A stretch of DNA of 64,000 nt, from assembly GCF_034355335.1 (NCBI RefSeq), contig NZ_CP136422.1:5616501-5680500 (forward strand), given 5' to 3'. Shown piece by piece: positions 41,990 through 50,945 of the stretch. Each line of letters starts with the position of its first letter. The first letter of the stretch is position 1. Origin of the DNA: Blautia coccoides. Its GTDB lineage: Bacteria; Bacillota; Clostridia; Lachnospirales; Lachnospiraceae. The translations under genes and the position numbers were made by a program. The notes under the pieces are model-generated. The model did no database searches, was not told the DNA's origin, and saw only the letters and a list, made by a program, of their open reading frames with translations.

Positions 41990-43255
41990 TTATTTACTGT
42001 ATTTATCCACAAGCTCCTGTGCTTTCTCACAGAACTCATCCACTGTGATCTCATCCTTCATACAGGACTGGTATATGGTTCCCATATCTGTGATGAATTC
42101 CATGGTCTGAGGAAGCATGGGACGCCCCTGTACCCTGCATTCCCCGGCATATCTGCTGTACATCTCCTTTGCAGGGTCTGTGTCCGGAACTATCTTCTCT
42201 GCCACATCAGCTCTTGCCGGATAACGGTCAAAGGCCTTGTAAGAGGCTTCCATACCGCCCTCGTCAGCCATATATTTCAGGAATTTGACTGCTGCCTCCT
42301 TATTGTCAGAAGCTTTGTTCAAAACATAACTCCAGGAATCTGTGAAGATAGCCCGCTCACCTTTCCCGCTGAAGTCAGGAACCATGGCCATATGGATCTT
42401 GTCTGCTCCCAGCATATCGGCCTTCTCATAATCAGTTCCAAGTCCCCACATGAACCAGCTTCCGTATTTTCCGTCATTGGCCTTTGGATTCATCTGCTCG
42501 TACTTGTCAGCGATCTGGTCGATGGGTGTCTGTCCGTTCTGCACCATGTCATGGAGAAACTGGATGGCTTCTTTGTTGGCCGGATTGGTCCAGTCAAAAT
42601 AATCCCCTCCGAACATGTTGACAAACTGGGCAATTTCATTGAATACATAAGTTTTTTCCCAGGAACCGCCGTAGCCGTATCTGCCGTCCCCTGAAGCTGC
42701 TTCCATATATTTCATAAAATCTTCTTTTGTATCAATGGAAGCAATGCCCACCTCATCCATGATCTCCTGGTTCACCCAGAATGCCAGATATCCGGAATAT
42801 CCCGGTACCCCTACAAGGTTTCCGTCCTTATCCGTGATCATATCTTCCAGGTAGCCCTGAGGGAATTCGCCGCGGATGTCCTCTGTCATGACGGTATCAT
42901 TTAAGCCTTCCAGCCAGCCGGAGTTTTTGAATGAAGCGCTCATCTCATCATTGATCTCTATGATGTCCACGCTGTTGTCCCCTGTTGAGAGGATCGTAGT
43001 TATTTTTTGCTGACGTGTATCGGAATCCGTAGGCGCTGCAATGACATTGATCTTCAGTCCTGTGGCATCCTCCACATTTTTCAGCCAGTCATCAAAATCA
43101 GGATCTGTGGTGTTGATGCTGTACAGAGTCAGGTCATAATCGCCTTTCTTAGTGCTGCTGCCCTCTCCCTGCGTATTGTTGGAATTTCCCCCGCATCCTG
43201 TCAGCATACCGGCTGCCACCGCTGCTGTGAGTAAAATACTTACTGTCTTTTTCAT
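41990..43255 (-). CDS. Extracellular solute-binding lipoprotein (first copy)
   Basis: A 421-residue carbohydrate-type binding protein with a standard lipoprotein signal (LTGCGG, Cys21). It delivers an oligosaccharide to the two permeases encoded downstream. Conserved blocks shared with the second copy include ITTILSTGDNSVDII, INDEM, VMTEDIR, YGGSWEKTYVFNE and MFGGDYFDW. The ATG at 43255, after GGAGGA, is preferred over 43312. It is first in the operon and divergent from the two-component system. Confidence 0.95.
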   Translation of the reverse strand: MKKTVSILLTAAVAAGMLTGCGGNSNNTQGEGSSTKKGDYDLTLYSINTTDPDFDDWLKNVEDATGLKINVIAAPTDSDTRQQKITTILSTGDNSVDIIEINDEMSASFKNSGWLEGLNDTVMTEDIRGEFPQGYLEDMITDKDGNLVGVPGYSGYLAFWVNQEIMDEVGIASIDTKEDFMKYMEAASGDGRYGYGGSWEKTYVFNEIAQFVNMFGGDYFDWTNPANKEAIQFLHDMVQNGQTPIDQIADKYEQMNPKANDGKYGSWFMWGLGTDYEKADMLGADKIHMAMVPDFSGKGERAIFTDSWSYVLNKASDNKEAAVKFLKYMADEGGMEASYKAFDRYPARADVAEKIVPDTDPAKEMYSRYAGECRVQGRPMLPQTMEFITDMGTIYQSCMKDEITVDEFCEKAQELVDKYSK

Positions 43256-43382
43256 AATTCCTCCATTTCCGGCATTCTCTTTCGTGCCGTCTGCATTGTT
43301 TTTTGATAGCATAAAAATACCAGATATCTATTTCTTTCTAAATACAATATTTTTTGATTCGTTTATATTATTTTTATCTCTG

Positions 43383-43412
43383 TTGAAATGGGGAAGTTCC
43401 GTGCTTTATAAT
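43383..43412 (+). promoter_or_regulatory. Promoter of the YesM/YesN-like two-component system
   Basis: -35 TTGAAA (43383-43388), an 18-nt spacer and -10 TATAAT (43407-43412), 41 nt before the ATG. The divergent operon promoter must share the same 200-bp gap, but I see no strong consensus for it, as expected for an activator-dependent promoter. Confidence 0.75.
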
Positions 43413-43452
43413 GAGAGCCATAAAAGTACAAGATATCAAGAAGGAGTCCGGT

Positions 43453-45279
43453 ATGAAAAAATTTTCCGATAGGATTAAATCCGTCTTTTCCCACTTCCAG
43501 GCAAAGCTGCTGCTGGCTTTTCTCGTCTGCACACTGCTTCCGCTGGGAATCATCGGTTTTATCTTTTACCGCGTGACCTATGAGATTGCTGAAGATAAGA
43601 TCATGAGTTCTGCCCTTCTGGCAGACGACCAGTTAAATGTACAGATGAATGACCGCATACGACAGACGGAAAATGTGGCAGATTCCATTCAGTATGACAT
43701 GTACACACTGTCGCAGACAGACAGCTCTTCCACCCAGTCCCTGTCTGTGTTCGGCAGTGTAAGAAATGATATCTCTATGTTTAAGACCACCTTCGGCTAT
43801 TATCATATATCTATATTTCTCCCCCGTGATCAGACAGGAGCCGGCGAGGGACTTTACTTTTATCCTCTGGAGGAGCTGGAAAGTTTCCGCATTCCCCGGC
43901 AAAAAAGGCTCAATCCCGGAACAGATTCCATCTGGTTCTATCATCCGGATATGCAGATACCCTTCATCCTGTCCGAAAGCTATACCTCCCGGGATGTGAT
44001 CGTCTGCTGCCGTATTCTGCGCGACCAGGGCACCAGGAACACGGAATATGCCTACACTATCCTCATAGACCCCTCTGAATTTTCTGATGCCCTGTCCGAC
44101 ACCTTCAGCGGCACGGACATTACAAGCTACCTGGCGGCAGAGGACGGAACCATCATGGCGCACAGCAATGAAGCACTCTGCGGTACGGTTCTGGATGGGG
44201 ACACCCTGAGCCTCATCACAGGCAGGGAAACCGGAACACACAGGGAAGAAGACATCAATTACCACACTGCCCGGCTGGACAACGGCTGGTATCACGTTAC
44301 GGAGATTCCTGGCAGTTACATACGGAAGAACACACAAATTCTTCTAAAGACCATTATCTTCACGCTTCTGGTATCTCTGCCTCTCACAGTCCTGGTCATC
44401 ATCATGATCTCCGGCAACCTGACAAAAAGGCTGAAAAAGCTCTCTCTTGCCATGAAAACCTTTCATCTGGGAACAAGCTCCCCCTCCCCGGTACCGGAGC
44501 TGGTCCCCCATACAAAGTCACCGTCCTCTTACGACGAGATCGACAGGCTTGGGATCACATTCCAGAACATGCAGGAGTCCCTCAACCAAAACATGGATTC
44601 CATCCTGGAACTCTCTTTGTCAGAAGAACGGCTGAAATACCAGCTTCTCCAGTCCCAGATCAATCCGCATTTTCTCTACAACATTCTCGGCTCTGTCAAG
44701 ACCTGTATCAGCCTGGAACGCCTGGACACGGCACAGGAGATGATCACTGATCTGACCCGTTTTTACCGGCTGACCCTGAGAAAGTCTGGAGATCTGATCA
44801 CCATTAAGGATGAGCTGGAGATCGCGCGCCTGTATCTGGAGATGGAGAAGCTGTGCCACAAGGACAGCCTCAGTTGGGAGATCCGGGCAGAGGACGGAAT
44901 CCAGAACTTTCTCATCTGCCGCTTTACCCTGCAGCCTTTCCTGGAAAACAGTATCCAGCACGGTATTTCCCGGCAGACGCCCTGCGTACACATTTTACTG
45001 GATGTCTCCTACGGTGATGACACTGTTATCATCACCATCAAAGACAACGGGGCCGGTATTGCCCCAAGACAGTTAGAAGAACTGCGCGCCACACTGAAAA
45101 ATAAAACAGTGGATTACCAGAAACATTTCGGCATCGGAAACGTAAACAAAAGACTTTCCAGTCCTTCCTTCGGCAGCGGAACGGTTCAGGTGGAAAGCAG
45201 ACTGAATGAGGGAACTGAAATTGTGATCACATTTGAACAGATGGAGGAAAGTGATGAAGAAAGTAATGATCGTGGATGA
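43453..45279 (+). CDS. YesM-type sensor histidine kinase
   Basis: A 608-residue membrane kinase. Two membrane segments (about residues 18-40 and 293-318) enclose a large extracytoplasmic sensor domain. A HAMP region follows, then the His_kinase domain with SQINPHFLYNILG, in which the phosphoacceptor His sits, and the ATPase domain with LQPFLENSIQHG and IKDNGAGI. The ATG at 43453, after AAGGAG, is preferred over 43411. It overlaps the response regulator gene by 26 nt. It probably senses the carbohydrate taken up by the divergent transporter. Confidence 0.94.
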   Translation: MKKFSDRIKSVFSHFQAKLLLAFLVCTLLPLGIIGFIFYRVTYEIAEDKIMSSALLADDQLNVQMNDRIRQTENVADSIQYDMYTLSQTDSSSTQSLSVFGSVRNDISMFKTTFGYYHISIFLPRDQTGAGEGLYFYPLEELESFRIPRQKRLNPGTDSIWFYHPDMQIPFILSESYTSRDVIVCCRILRDQGTRNTEYAYTILIDPSEFSDALSDTFSGTDITSYLAAEDGTIMAHSNEALCGTVLDGDTLSLITGRETGTHREEDINYHTARLDNGWYHVTEIPGSYIRKNTQILLKTIIFTLLVSLPLTVLVIIMISGNLTKRLKKLSLAMKTFHLGTSSPSPVPELVPHTKSPSSYDEIDRLGITFQNMQESLNQNMDSILELSLSEERLKYQLLQSQINPHFLYNILGSVKTCISLERLDTAQEMITDLTRFYRLTLRKSGDLITIKDELEIARLYLEMEKLCHKDSLSWEIRAEDGIQNFLICRFTLQPFLENSIQHGISRQTPCVHILLDVSYGDDTVIITIKDNGAGIAPRQLEELRATLKNKTVDYQKHFGIGNVNKRLSSPSFGSGTVQVESRLNEGTEIVITFEQMEESDEESNDRG

Positions 45280-46855
45280 CAATACACTCTCCGCTGAGGG
45301 TATTGTCCGGAATATAGACTGGGAACTGCTGGACGCAGAGGTGGTCCATGTGGAAAATAACGGGGATTCGGCCATTGAATCCATGCGGCGCGTCCCTGTG
45401 GATCTTATCATCTCTGATATTGAAATGCCCAACCTGGACGGCATCTCCATGAGCAGCCTTGCCCTGTCCGTCAATCCCCTGGTGAAGATCATTCTCATCA
45501 GCGCCTATGACAAATTCGAGTACGCCAAACGAGCCATCCGTCTGGGTGTCTGCGACTACATTGAAAAACCGCTGGATTACAGCTATTTGACAGAAAAAAT
45601 TCGCAATGCGTTCAGCGCCATCGACAGAGAGCAGCGCAACCGGGAGCTTGTGGAACAGAGCCGTCCGCTCATGACCGAAAAATTTTTCTCGGACCTCCTG
45701 CACTACACAGGCAAAGACGCCGCCGGGCATCTGGGCCGCTATCCCGGATACCTGAACCTGGATCTTGACTACTCCTGTTTTAATGTGCTGAAACTGGAGG
45801 TGGAGAACGCCTCATCGGCGGAAGATGAACTGGGCATTACCCAGTACCAGATCGAGCTTTTAAATGTCTGTGACCTGTTAAAGGAACAATGTGTGGTCTT
45901 CGGACAGGTATATTTTGTAAAAGAATTCAATGGCATCATCGCTGTTCTTGCGCAGAACACAAGTAACCCCAGTCATTTTCTCCAGGCTGCCCACAGGGCG
46001 GTTTCCGGCCTGCTGGAAAAATACCGGGATGGGCTGTTCTCCCTGAATGTGGGGATCGGCACTGTTGTGGATGATTTCTGGGATCTGCACGTCTCCTATG
46101 AGAACGCCTCCCACGCACTGAAATACCGTTTTTTCTTCCCGCACAAGAACATTTTCGATGCACGGGAGGCCCTTGGACGGGAGTTCAGCCTGTTTTCCTT
46201 CTCCGAGTCTAAAGAGGAAGAGCTTATCCGCCTCCTGTGCCAGAAGAACGCGCCTGCTATTGAGGAATGGCTTCGAGGCTTCTTTCAGGAGGTTTCACTG
46301 AAGTACCAGACCAAGAATATTGTGTTTATAAGAATTTACTCCCTTCTGGGCCGGATCCTGAAATTCTTATATGAGCTGAACATTGACACCGGTGACCTGG
46401 AAAACGATATTGTCTCTGTTTACAACCACTTTGAACTGTTTAACACCTATGAGGAATTTTTTAAATGGATGAACCATCTCTGCCTTCAGGTATGCCAAAA
46501 GCTGGATACCTCGCTGCAGACTTACCATGACCAGATCTGTGAGCTGGTACTGTGCTACATCAGGGAGAATTTTGAGGACAACACCCTCTGCCTCAATGAT
46601 ATTGCAGGACATGCAGGGGTAAGCCCCGCCTATCTGAGCGCTCTCTTTAAAAAAGTATACGGGCAGAGCATCAGTGACACCATTGCAGCCCACAGGACAG
46701 AGGCCGCATGCCAGTATCTGAAAAATTCCACCCTTTCCCTGAAAGAGATCAGCATCCGCTGCGGATATGCCAACCAATACTATTTCAGCAACAGCTTTAA
46801 AAAGAAAATCGGAATGCCGCCCTCTGCGTACAGAGAACAGCATTCCGAAATATAG
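45254..46855 (+). CDS. YesN-type response regulator with AraC DNA-binding domain
   Basis: A 533-residue regulator. The receiver domain starts KKVMIVDDN, with the phosphoacceptor Asp in LIISDIEMPN (about residue 55). A long middle region links it to the C-terminal AraC/XylS double helix-turn-helix (AGHAGVSPAYLSALFKKVYG and SIRCGYANQYYFSNSFKKKI). The ATG at 45254 has GGAGG upstream and lies inside the kinase gene. Its likely target is the divergent binding protein/permease/GH172 operon. Confidence 0.94.
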   Translation: MKKVMIVDDNTLSAEGIVRNIDWELLDAEVVHVENNGDSAIESMRRVPVDLIISDIEMPNLDGISMSSLALSVNPLVKIILISAYDKFEYAKRAIRLGVCDYIEKPLDYSYLTEKIRNAFSAIDREQRNRELVEQSRPLMTEKFFSDLLHYTGKDAAGHLGRYPGYLNLDLDYSCFNVLKLEVENASSAEDELGITQYQIELLNVCDLLKEQCVVFGQVYFVKEFNGIIAVLAQNTSNPSHFLQAAHRAVSGLLEKYRDGLFSLNVGIGTVVDDFWDLHVSYENASHALKYRFFFPHKNIFDAREALGREFSLFSFSESKEEELIRLLCQKNAPAIEEWLRGFFQEVSLKYQTKNIVFIRIYSLLGRILKFLYELNIDTGDLENDIVSVYNHFELFNTYEEFFKWMNHLCLQVCQKLDTSLQTYHDQICELVLCYIRENFEDNTLCLNDIAGHAGVSPAYLSALFKKVYGQSISDTIAAHRTEAACQYLKNSTLSLKEISIRCGYANQYYFSNSFKKKIGMPPSAYREQHSEI

Positions 46856-46866
46856 TAAAGCTTTTG

Positions 46867-46999
46867 GTAACCATTCAGTAGGTCTGCGCATTTACTGCGC
46901 TGACCGTAAGAAAACGTTCAGCAGCCAGGCAAAACTCCCATCGCCAAAGGTGATTTGCATGGATTTTTGCTTGTAACTGTAAGGGCACTGAACTGTTAC
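46867..46999. mobile_element. MITE-like element with 8-bp target duplication
   Basis: A 133-bp non-coding element. Its ends are inverted repeats: GTAACCATTCAGTA at the left (46867-46880) and, read inward, GTAACAGTTCAGTG at the right (46986-46999). AGCTTTTG is present directly outside both ends (46859-46866 and 47000-47007), a perfect 8-bp target duplication. Inside, GTCTGCGC/GCGCTGAC can form a hairpin near 46892-46913. No transposase is encoded, so it must be moved in trans. A related half copy is at 63094-63156. Confidence 0.85.
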
Positions 47000-47016
47000 A
47001 GCTTTTGATTCAATTG

Positions 47017-48336
47017 TCAGCCGATTCCCTTATAGACAAGGCCCAGAATAAACACGATCACTGCCAGCGGCACATACAGATACTTTGCTGCCACACGAAA
47101 AGCTCCGGGAAGAGGCTTTTCTCTGCCCTCCTCCAGTTCTCCCTTAATCTTGTCAAATCCGAGAATGTAGTAAATGGAAACAGCACCCAGTACGGCTCCG
47201 AAGGGCACAACAATGATGGTTATAAAATCCATCCATTTTCCTACCTTTGACTCCTCTTCCAGGAAAAGCCCCACCAAAAGTGCAATGCCGCCGCAGAAAG
47301 CAACAGCTTTTGTCCTCTGAAGCTTGAACTTCTGCTGCCAGCTCTCGATCACCGCCTCAAACATATTGATAAGAGACGTGATCCCCGCAAAGCATACAGA
47401 GAGGAAGAAGATCACCGCAAACAGGCGTCCCATAGGCATCTGCCTAAAAATATTGGGAATGGTGATGAACATAAGGGACGGTCCCGCAGACGGCTCAATG
47501 CCAAAAGCAAACACAGCGGGCATAATGGCCAAAGCAGCCAGCATGGCAGCAATTGTGTCAAAGACCGCTGTCTGTATGGAAGATTTGGGGATATCCTCCT
47601 TTTTGCTCAGGTAAGACCCGTAAACGATCATACCGGAGCCTGTGATGGACAGAGAGAAAAAGGCCTGTCCCATAGCCATGACCCAGGTATCCACCTTGGC
47701 CAGCGCCTCCCATTTCGGCACGAACAGAAAGCGGTATCCCTCATGGGAACCCGGCAGGAAGAATACTCTCACCGCCAGAATGGCAAACAGGATAAAAAAC
47801 AGAGGCATCAAGATCTTATTCGCCCTCTCGATCTGGTTCGCAGCTCCGGTGATCAGAATGATCACTGTAATTGCAATGACAAGAATATGCCAGGGCAGGT
47901 TTTTCATATTGGCAGTAACCTGTCCGAAAAATTCCGCTGAATCCTCAGTGAGCACAGTATTTGTCACAGAACCTGCCAGGAAGCGAAGCACCCAGCCGAT
48001 TATGATAGAATATCCGATGGCGATGCCAAGAGATCCCAGAAGGGGTATCCAGCCCAGAACCTTGCCGACAGTTCCTTTCTTTCTGGATTCCCAGCAGTAT
48101 TCATAAGAACCCAGTGTTCCTGTTCCCGCCCTTCGTCCAATGGCAAATTCAGCCGACAGGCCTACAAAGCCGAACAGGCAGATAAAAAAGAGATAGGGGA
48201 TCAAAAAAGCCGCACCCCCGTATTCTCCCAGTCTGTATGGGAACATCCATATGTTCCCAAGCCCTACCGCAGAGCCCACACAGGCCAGAACAAAGCCAAG
48301 TGAGCTGGTAAAGCTGCCATTTTTGTGTTTTTGCAT
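47017..48336 (-). CDS. Sodium-dependent transporter, NSS (SNF) family
   Basis: A 439-residue transporter with 11-12 membrane segments. The N-terminal signature SLGFVLACVGSAVGLGNIWMFPY includes the Na+-site region of this LeuT-like family, and GSYEYCWESRKK, SLSITGSGMIVYGSYL and SLINMFEAVIESW are typical. It imports amino acids or related compounds with Na+. AGGAGGAAAAG precedes the ATG. The promoter region is shared with the divergent TRIC gene. Confidence 0.95.
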   Translation of the reverse strand: MQKHKNGSFTSSLGFVLACVGSAVGLGNIWMFPYRLGEYGGAAFLIPYLFFICLFGFVGLSAEFAIGRRAGTGTLGSYEYCWESRKKGTVGKVLGWIPLLGSLGIAIGYSIIIGWVLRFLAGSVTNTVLTEDSAEFFGQVTANMKNLPWHILVIAITVIILITGAANQIERANKILMPLFFILFAILAVRVFFLPGSHEGYRFLFVPKWEALAKVDTWVMAMGQAFFSLSITGSGMIVYGSYLSKKEDIPKSSIQTAVFDTIAAMLAALAIMPAVFAFGIEPSAGPSLMFITIPNIFRQMPMGRLFAVIFFLSVCFAGITSLINMFEAVIESWQQKFKLQRTKAVAFCGGIALLVGLFLEEESKVGKWMDFITIIVVPFGAVLGAVSIYYILGFDKIKGELEEGREKPLPGAFRVAAKYLYVPLAVIVFILGLVYKGIG

Positions 48337-48542
48337 TTTCTTTTCCTCCGTGTGATCCGGCTGCCGGGGAAGCCAGCTTTCCTCCCCTGACCGGTTGATG
48401 CGTTAGCTTTTTGAAGTATGTAGCTTTAATGTATCAAAGACTGTAGAAAAAGTCAAATCCAGTTTTATTTTCCCCGTTTCTGACGATTTTTTTACATGTA
48501 TGCTGTATAATGGATAACAAAATCTATTTCAGAGGGGAAAAT

Positions 48543-49181
48543 ATGGATACCTTTATCTTTGTATTGGAAATAATAGGAACAGTGGCCTTTGCCTCATCAG
48601 GCGCTATGATCGCCATTGAGAAAAAAATGGATATCTTTGGTGTAAATATTCTGGGGGCTACTACGGCGGTGGGCGGTGGTATGATGCGGGATATCATCCT
48701 GGGAATCACCCCGCCTACTGCTTTCGCCAAGCCGGTCTACGTACTTTTTGCCATATTGACGTCCACGCTGCTCTTTGCCATCACCTACACGAACCCGGAG
48801 ATTTTAAAGTCCAGAGCCAAGAACAAATATTATGACAATGTCATGATGCTCTGCGATACCCTGGGTCTCGGTATTTTTACTGTGGTCGGCATCCAGGCTG
48901 CCGCAAACGTGGTAACGGAAAATAATACTTTCTTTTTCGTCTTCGTAGGCGTTCTTACCGGAGTCGGCGGAGGTGTGCTGAGGGATATCATGGCTGGAGA
49001 GACACCCTATATCCTGGTGCGGGAGATTTATGCCTGCGCCTCTATTGCAGGAGGGATCGTCTGTGTTGTGTGCCGGGATTCTATGGGAGAGCCGGCAGGA
49101 GTTATACTTGGATTGATCGTTACAGTGGTGATCCGGATGTTGGCGGCTTATTTCAGGTGGAATTTGCTGCGGGTACGATAG
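48543..49181 (+). CDS. TRIC-type cation channel family protein (UPF0126, YicG-like)
   Basis: A 212-residue membrane protein with seven hydrophobic segments and two copies of a Gly-rich motif: GATTAVGGGMMRDIILG and GVLTGVGGGVLRDIMAG. The duplication is the hallmark of the bacterial TRIC/UPF0126 family, trimeric channels for K+ and other monovalent cations. The ATG at 48543, after AGAGGGG, is preferred over 48510. Confidence 0.93.
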   Translation: MDTFIFVLEIIGTVAFASSGAMIAIEKKMDIFGVNILGATTAVGGGMMRDIILGITPPTAFAKPVYVLFAILTSTLLFAITYTNPEILKSRAKNKYYDNVMMLCDTLGLGIFTVVGIQAAANVVTENNTFFFVFVGVLTGVGGGVLRDIMAGETPYILVREIYACASIAGGIVCVVCRDSMGEPAGVILGLIVTVVIRMLAAYFRWNLLRVR

Positions 49182-49334
49182 CGAAGGCCGCTCTGCCCCG
49201 CGAGGCATTTTTTTATCTGCCCTTCATAAATAAAAATGTGGAAAGCTTCAAACGATAGTGGTATACTGATAAGTCAGAGTAGGATTCCAACCCAGGATTT
49301 CTATCATTATAAAAAAGAAAAGGAGATTCCGACA

Positions 49335-49781
49335 ATGAGTAAAATTGATGAAGTGAGAAAAGCCATGGTCGCTGCCATGAAAGCAGGCGAAAAAGAACGC
49401 AAAGATTCCCTGTCCATGCTGCTGTCAGCCCTGAAAAACAAAGCCATTGACAAAAGAGAGGACTTGACCGAGGCTGAAGAGAACGAAGTGGTATTAAAAG
49501 AGATCAAACAGACCAAAGAAACTCTGGAAATGACTCCTGCAGATAGAAGCGACATCATTGATGAGTGCACAAAGCGTATCGCCGTGTATGAAGAATTTGC
49601 CCCTAAAATGCTCAGCGAGGAGGAGATAAAAGAGGTTATCAGCGGTGTGCTGAAAGAGCTGGATATCCAGGCTCCCACAGGTAAAGATAAAGGAAAGATC
49701 ATGAAAGTTCTAATGCCAAAAGTAAAAGGTATTGCGGACGGCAAGCTGGTAAACCAGGTTCTGGGCAGTATGATGAACTAA
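49335..49781 (+). CDS. GatB/YqeY domain-containing protein
   Basis: A 148-residue protein of the YqeY family, related to the tail domain of the GatB amidotransferase subunit. It starts SKIDEVRKAMVAAMKAGEKE and has ELDIQAPTGKDKGKIMKVLMPKVKGIADGK in its second half (described here in separate pieces, ends near VLGSMMN). The ATG at 49335, after AAAGGAG, is clearly right, since the upstream frame to 49236 is not family-like. YqeY proteins may help tRNA-dependent amidation; the exact role is unsettled. Confidence 0.93.
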   Translation: MSKIDEVRKAMVAAMKAGEKERKDSLSMLLSALKNKAIDKREDLTEAEENEVVLKEIKQTKETLEMTPADRSDIIDECTKRIAVYEEFAPKMLSEEEIKEVISGVLKELDIQAPTGKDKGKIMKVLMPKVKGIADGKLVNQVLGSMMN

Positions 49782-49793
49782 AATATTTGTAAA

Positions 49794-49824
49794 AAATGGC
49801 CGGGGATACGATTCCCGGCCATTT
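49794..49824. terminator. Terminator between YqeY and epimerase genes
   Basis: AAATGGCCGGG (49794-49804) and CCCGGCCATTT (49814-49824) form an 11-bp stem with a 9-nt loop. On the minus strand it is followed by a T run (TTTACAAA), and it serves the convergent epimerase-like gene. On the plus strand only TTTCTG follows. Confidence 0.85.
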
Positions 49825-49828
49825 CTGA

Positions 49829-50851
49829 TCAATAACCTTCTCTTACAAATTCTTTTGCCCGTTCCAAGGCTTCTACTACCCTGTCACAAAATGCGTCAAA
49901 ATGCGGGTCCTCTTTCTGACATTCCGGATGGCTTTCTATGTACGCAAGGCTTTCCCTAACACCCTGGTCAAAGCGTTTCACAGCTTTAAATCCGGGCACC
50001 AGCCGTTTCAACTTGTCATTTAAAAATACCACAGAATTGGATTTATCTCCCATCATGCTTCCATTGAAGTCATAGTCGCTGCAGGCATCCAAAAAATCAC
50101 TGGAAACCCGTACAGGATGAAGCTGAACCCCCAGGGCATCCGCTATTGTCTGGTAAATCTGGTTCCAAGTCAGCGTCTCATCTGAGGTGATCTGCACAGC
50201 CTCCCCAATGGCATGGATATTTCCCATAAGTCCCACAAATCCCTTTGCGAAATCAGAGTTATGTGTTACAGTCCAAAGTGACGTGCCATCTCCCGGTATC
50301 AGCACAGGTTTTCCCTCTTTTATCCGTTTGATCACCTGGTAGCTGCCATTGTCACCGTGAAGGCCCATGGGCACGCTCCGTTCATCATAGGTATGGCTTG
50401 GACGGACGATAGTCACAGGAAATCCCTCTTCCCTGTATTTCTTCATAAGAAGCTCTTCACAGGCGATCTTATCTCTGGAATACTGCCACTTTGGATTTGA
50501 AAGTGGTGTGCCCTCTGTCATCCTGTAATCAGAAGGCGGTTTCTGGTACGCAGACGCGGAGCTGATAAAAATATACTGTCCGGTCCTTCCCTTAAACATC
50601 CTGTAGTCACGCTCCACATGCTCCGGCACAAATGCTATGAAATCAGCTACCACATCAAATTTCATACCCTCTGTGAGCTTGCATATCTGCTCCTCATCCT
50701 CAATATCCCCGGTAAGTCCTATAGCCCCTGCGGGCAGTTCTCCGTTCCGTGTTCCCCTGTTCAGCAGGTACACTTTGTGTCCTTCTTCCAGCAGCCTTTT
50801 GGTGATCGCCATGCTGATGGTTCCGGTTCCGCCTATAAATAGCACTTTCAT
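49829..50851 (-). CDS. NAD-dependent epimerase/dehydratase (SDR) family protein
   Basis: A 340-residue extended short-chain dehydrogenase-like protein. The Rossmann loop is FIGGTGTISMAITKRL at the N-terminus. The catalytic region around FISSASAYQKP and WQYSRDKIACE carries the Tyr-x3-Lys-like pair in shifted form. The C-terminal half resembles CSP41-like or sugar-nucleotide epimerases. The substrate is unknown. GGGAGGAAAT precedes the ATG. Confidence 0.88.
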   Translation of the reverse strand: MKVLFIGGTGTISMAITKRLLEEGHKVYLLNRGTRNGELPAGAIGLTGDIEDEEQICKLTEGMKFDVVADFIAFVPEHVERDYRMFKGRTGQYIFISSASAYQKPPSDYRMTEGTPLSNPKWQYSRDKIACEELLMKKYREEGFPVTIVRPSHTYDERSVPMGLHGDNGSYQVIKRIKEGKPVLIPGDGTSLWTVTHNSDFAKGFVGLMGNIHAIGEAVQITSDETLTWNQIYQTIADALGVQLHPVRVSSDFLDACSDYDFNGSMMGDKSNSVVFLNDKLKRLVPGFKAVKRFDQGVRESLAYIESHPECQKEDPHFDAFCDRVVEALERAKEFVREGY

Positions 50852-50945
50852 CTTGTCATTTCCTCCCGAATCATAAAATTACCGGCCTTTTCTACACCCA
50901 GCCTGTAACTTTTATTATATCCCGGAACTTTCCGGCACACAAGCA

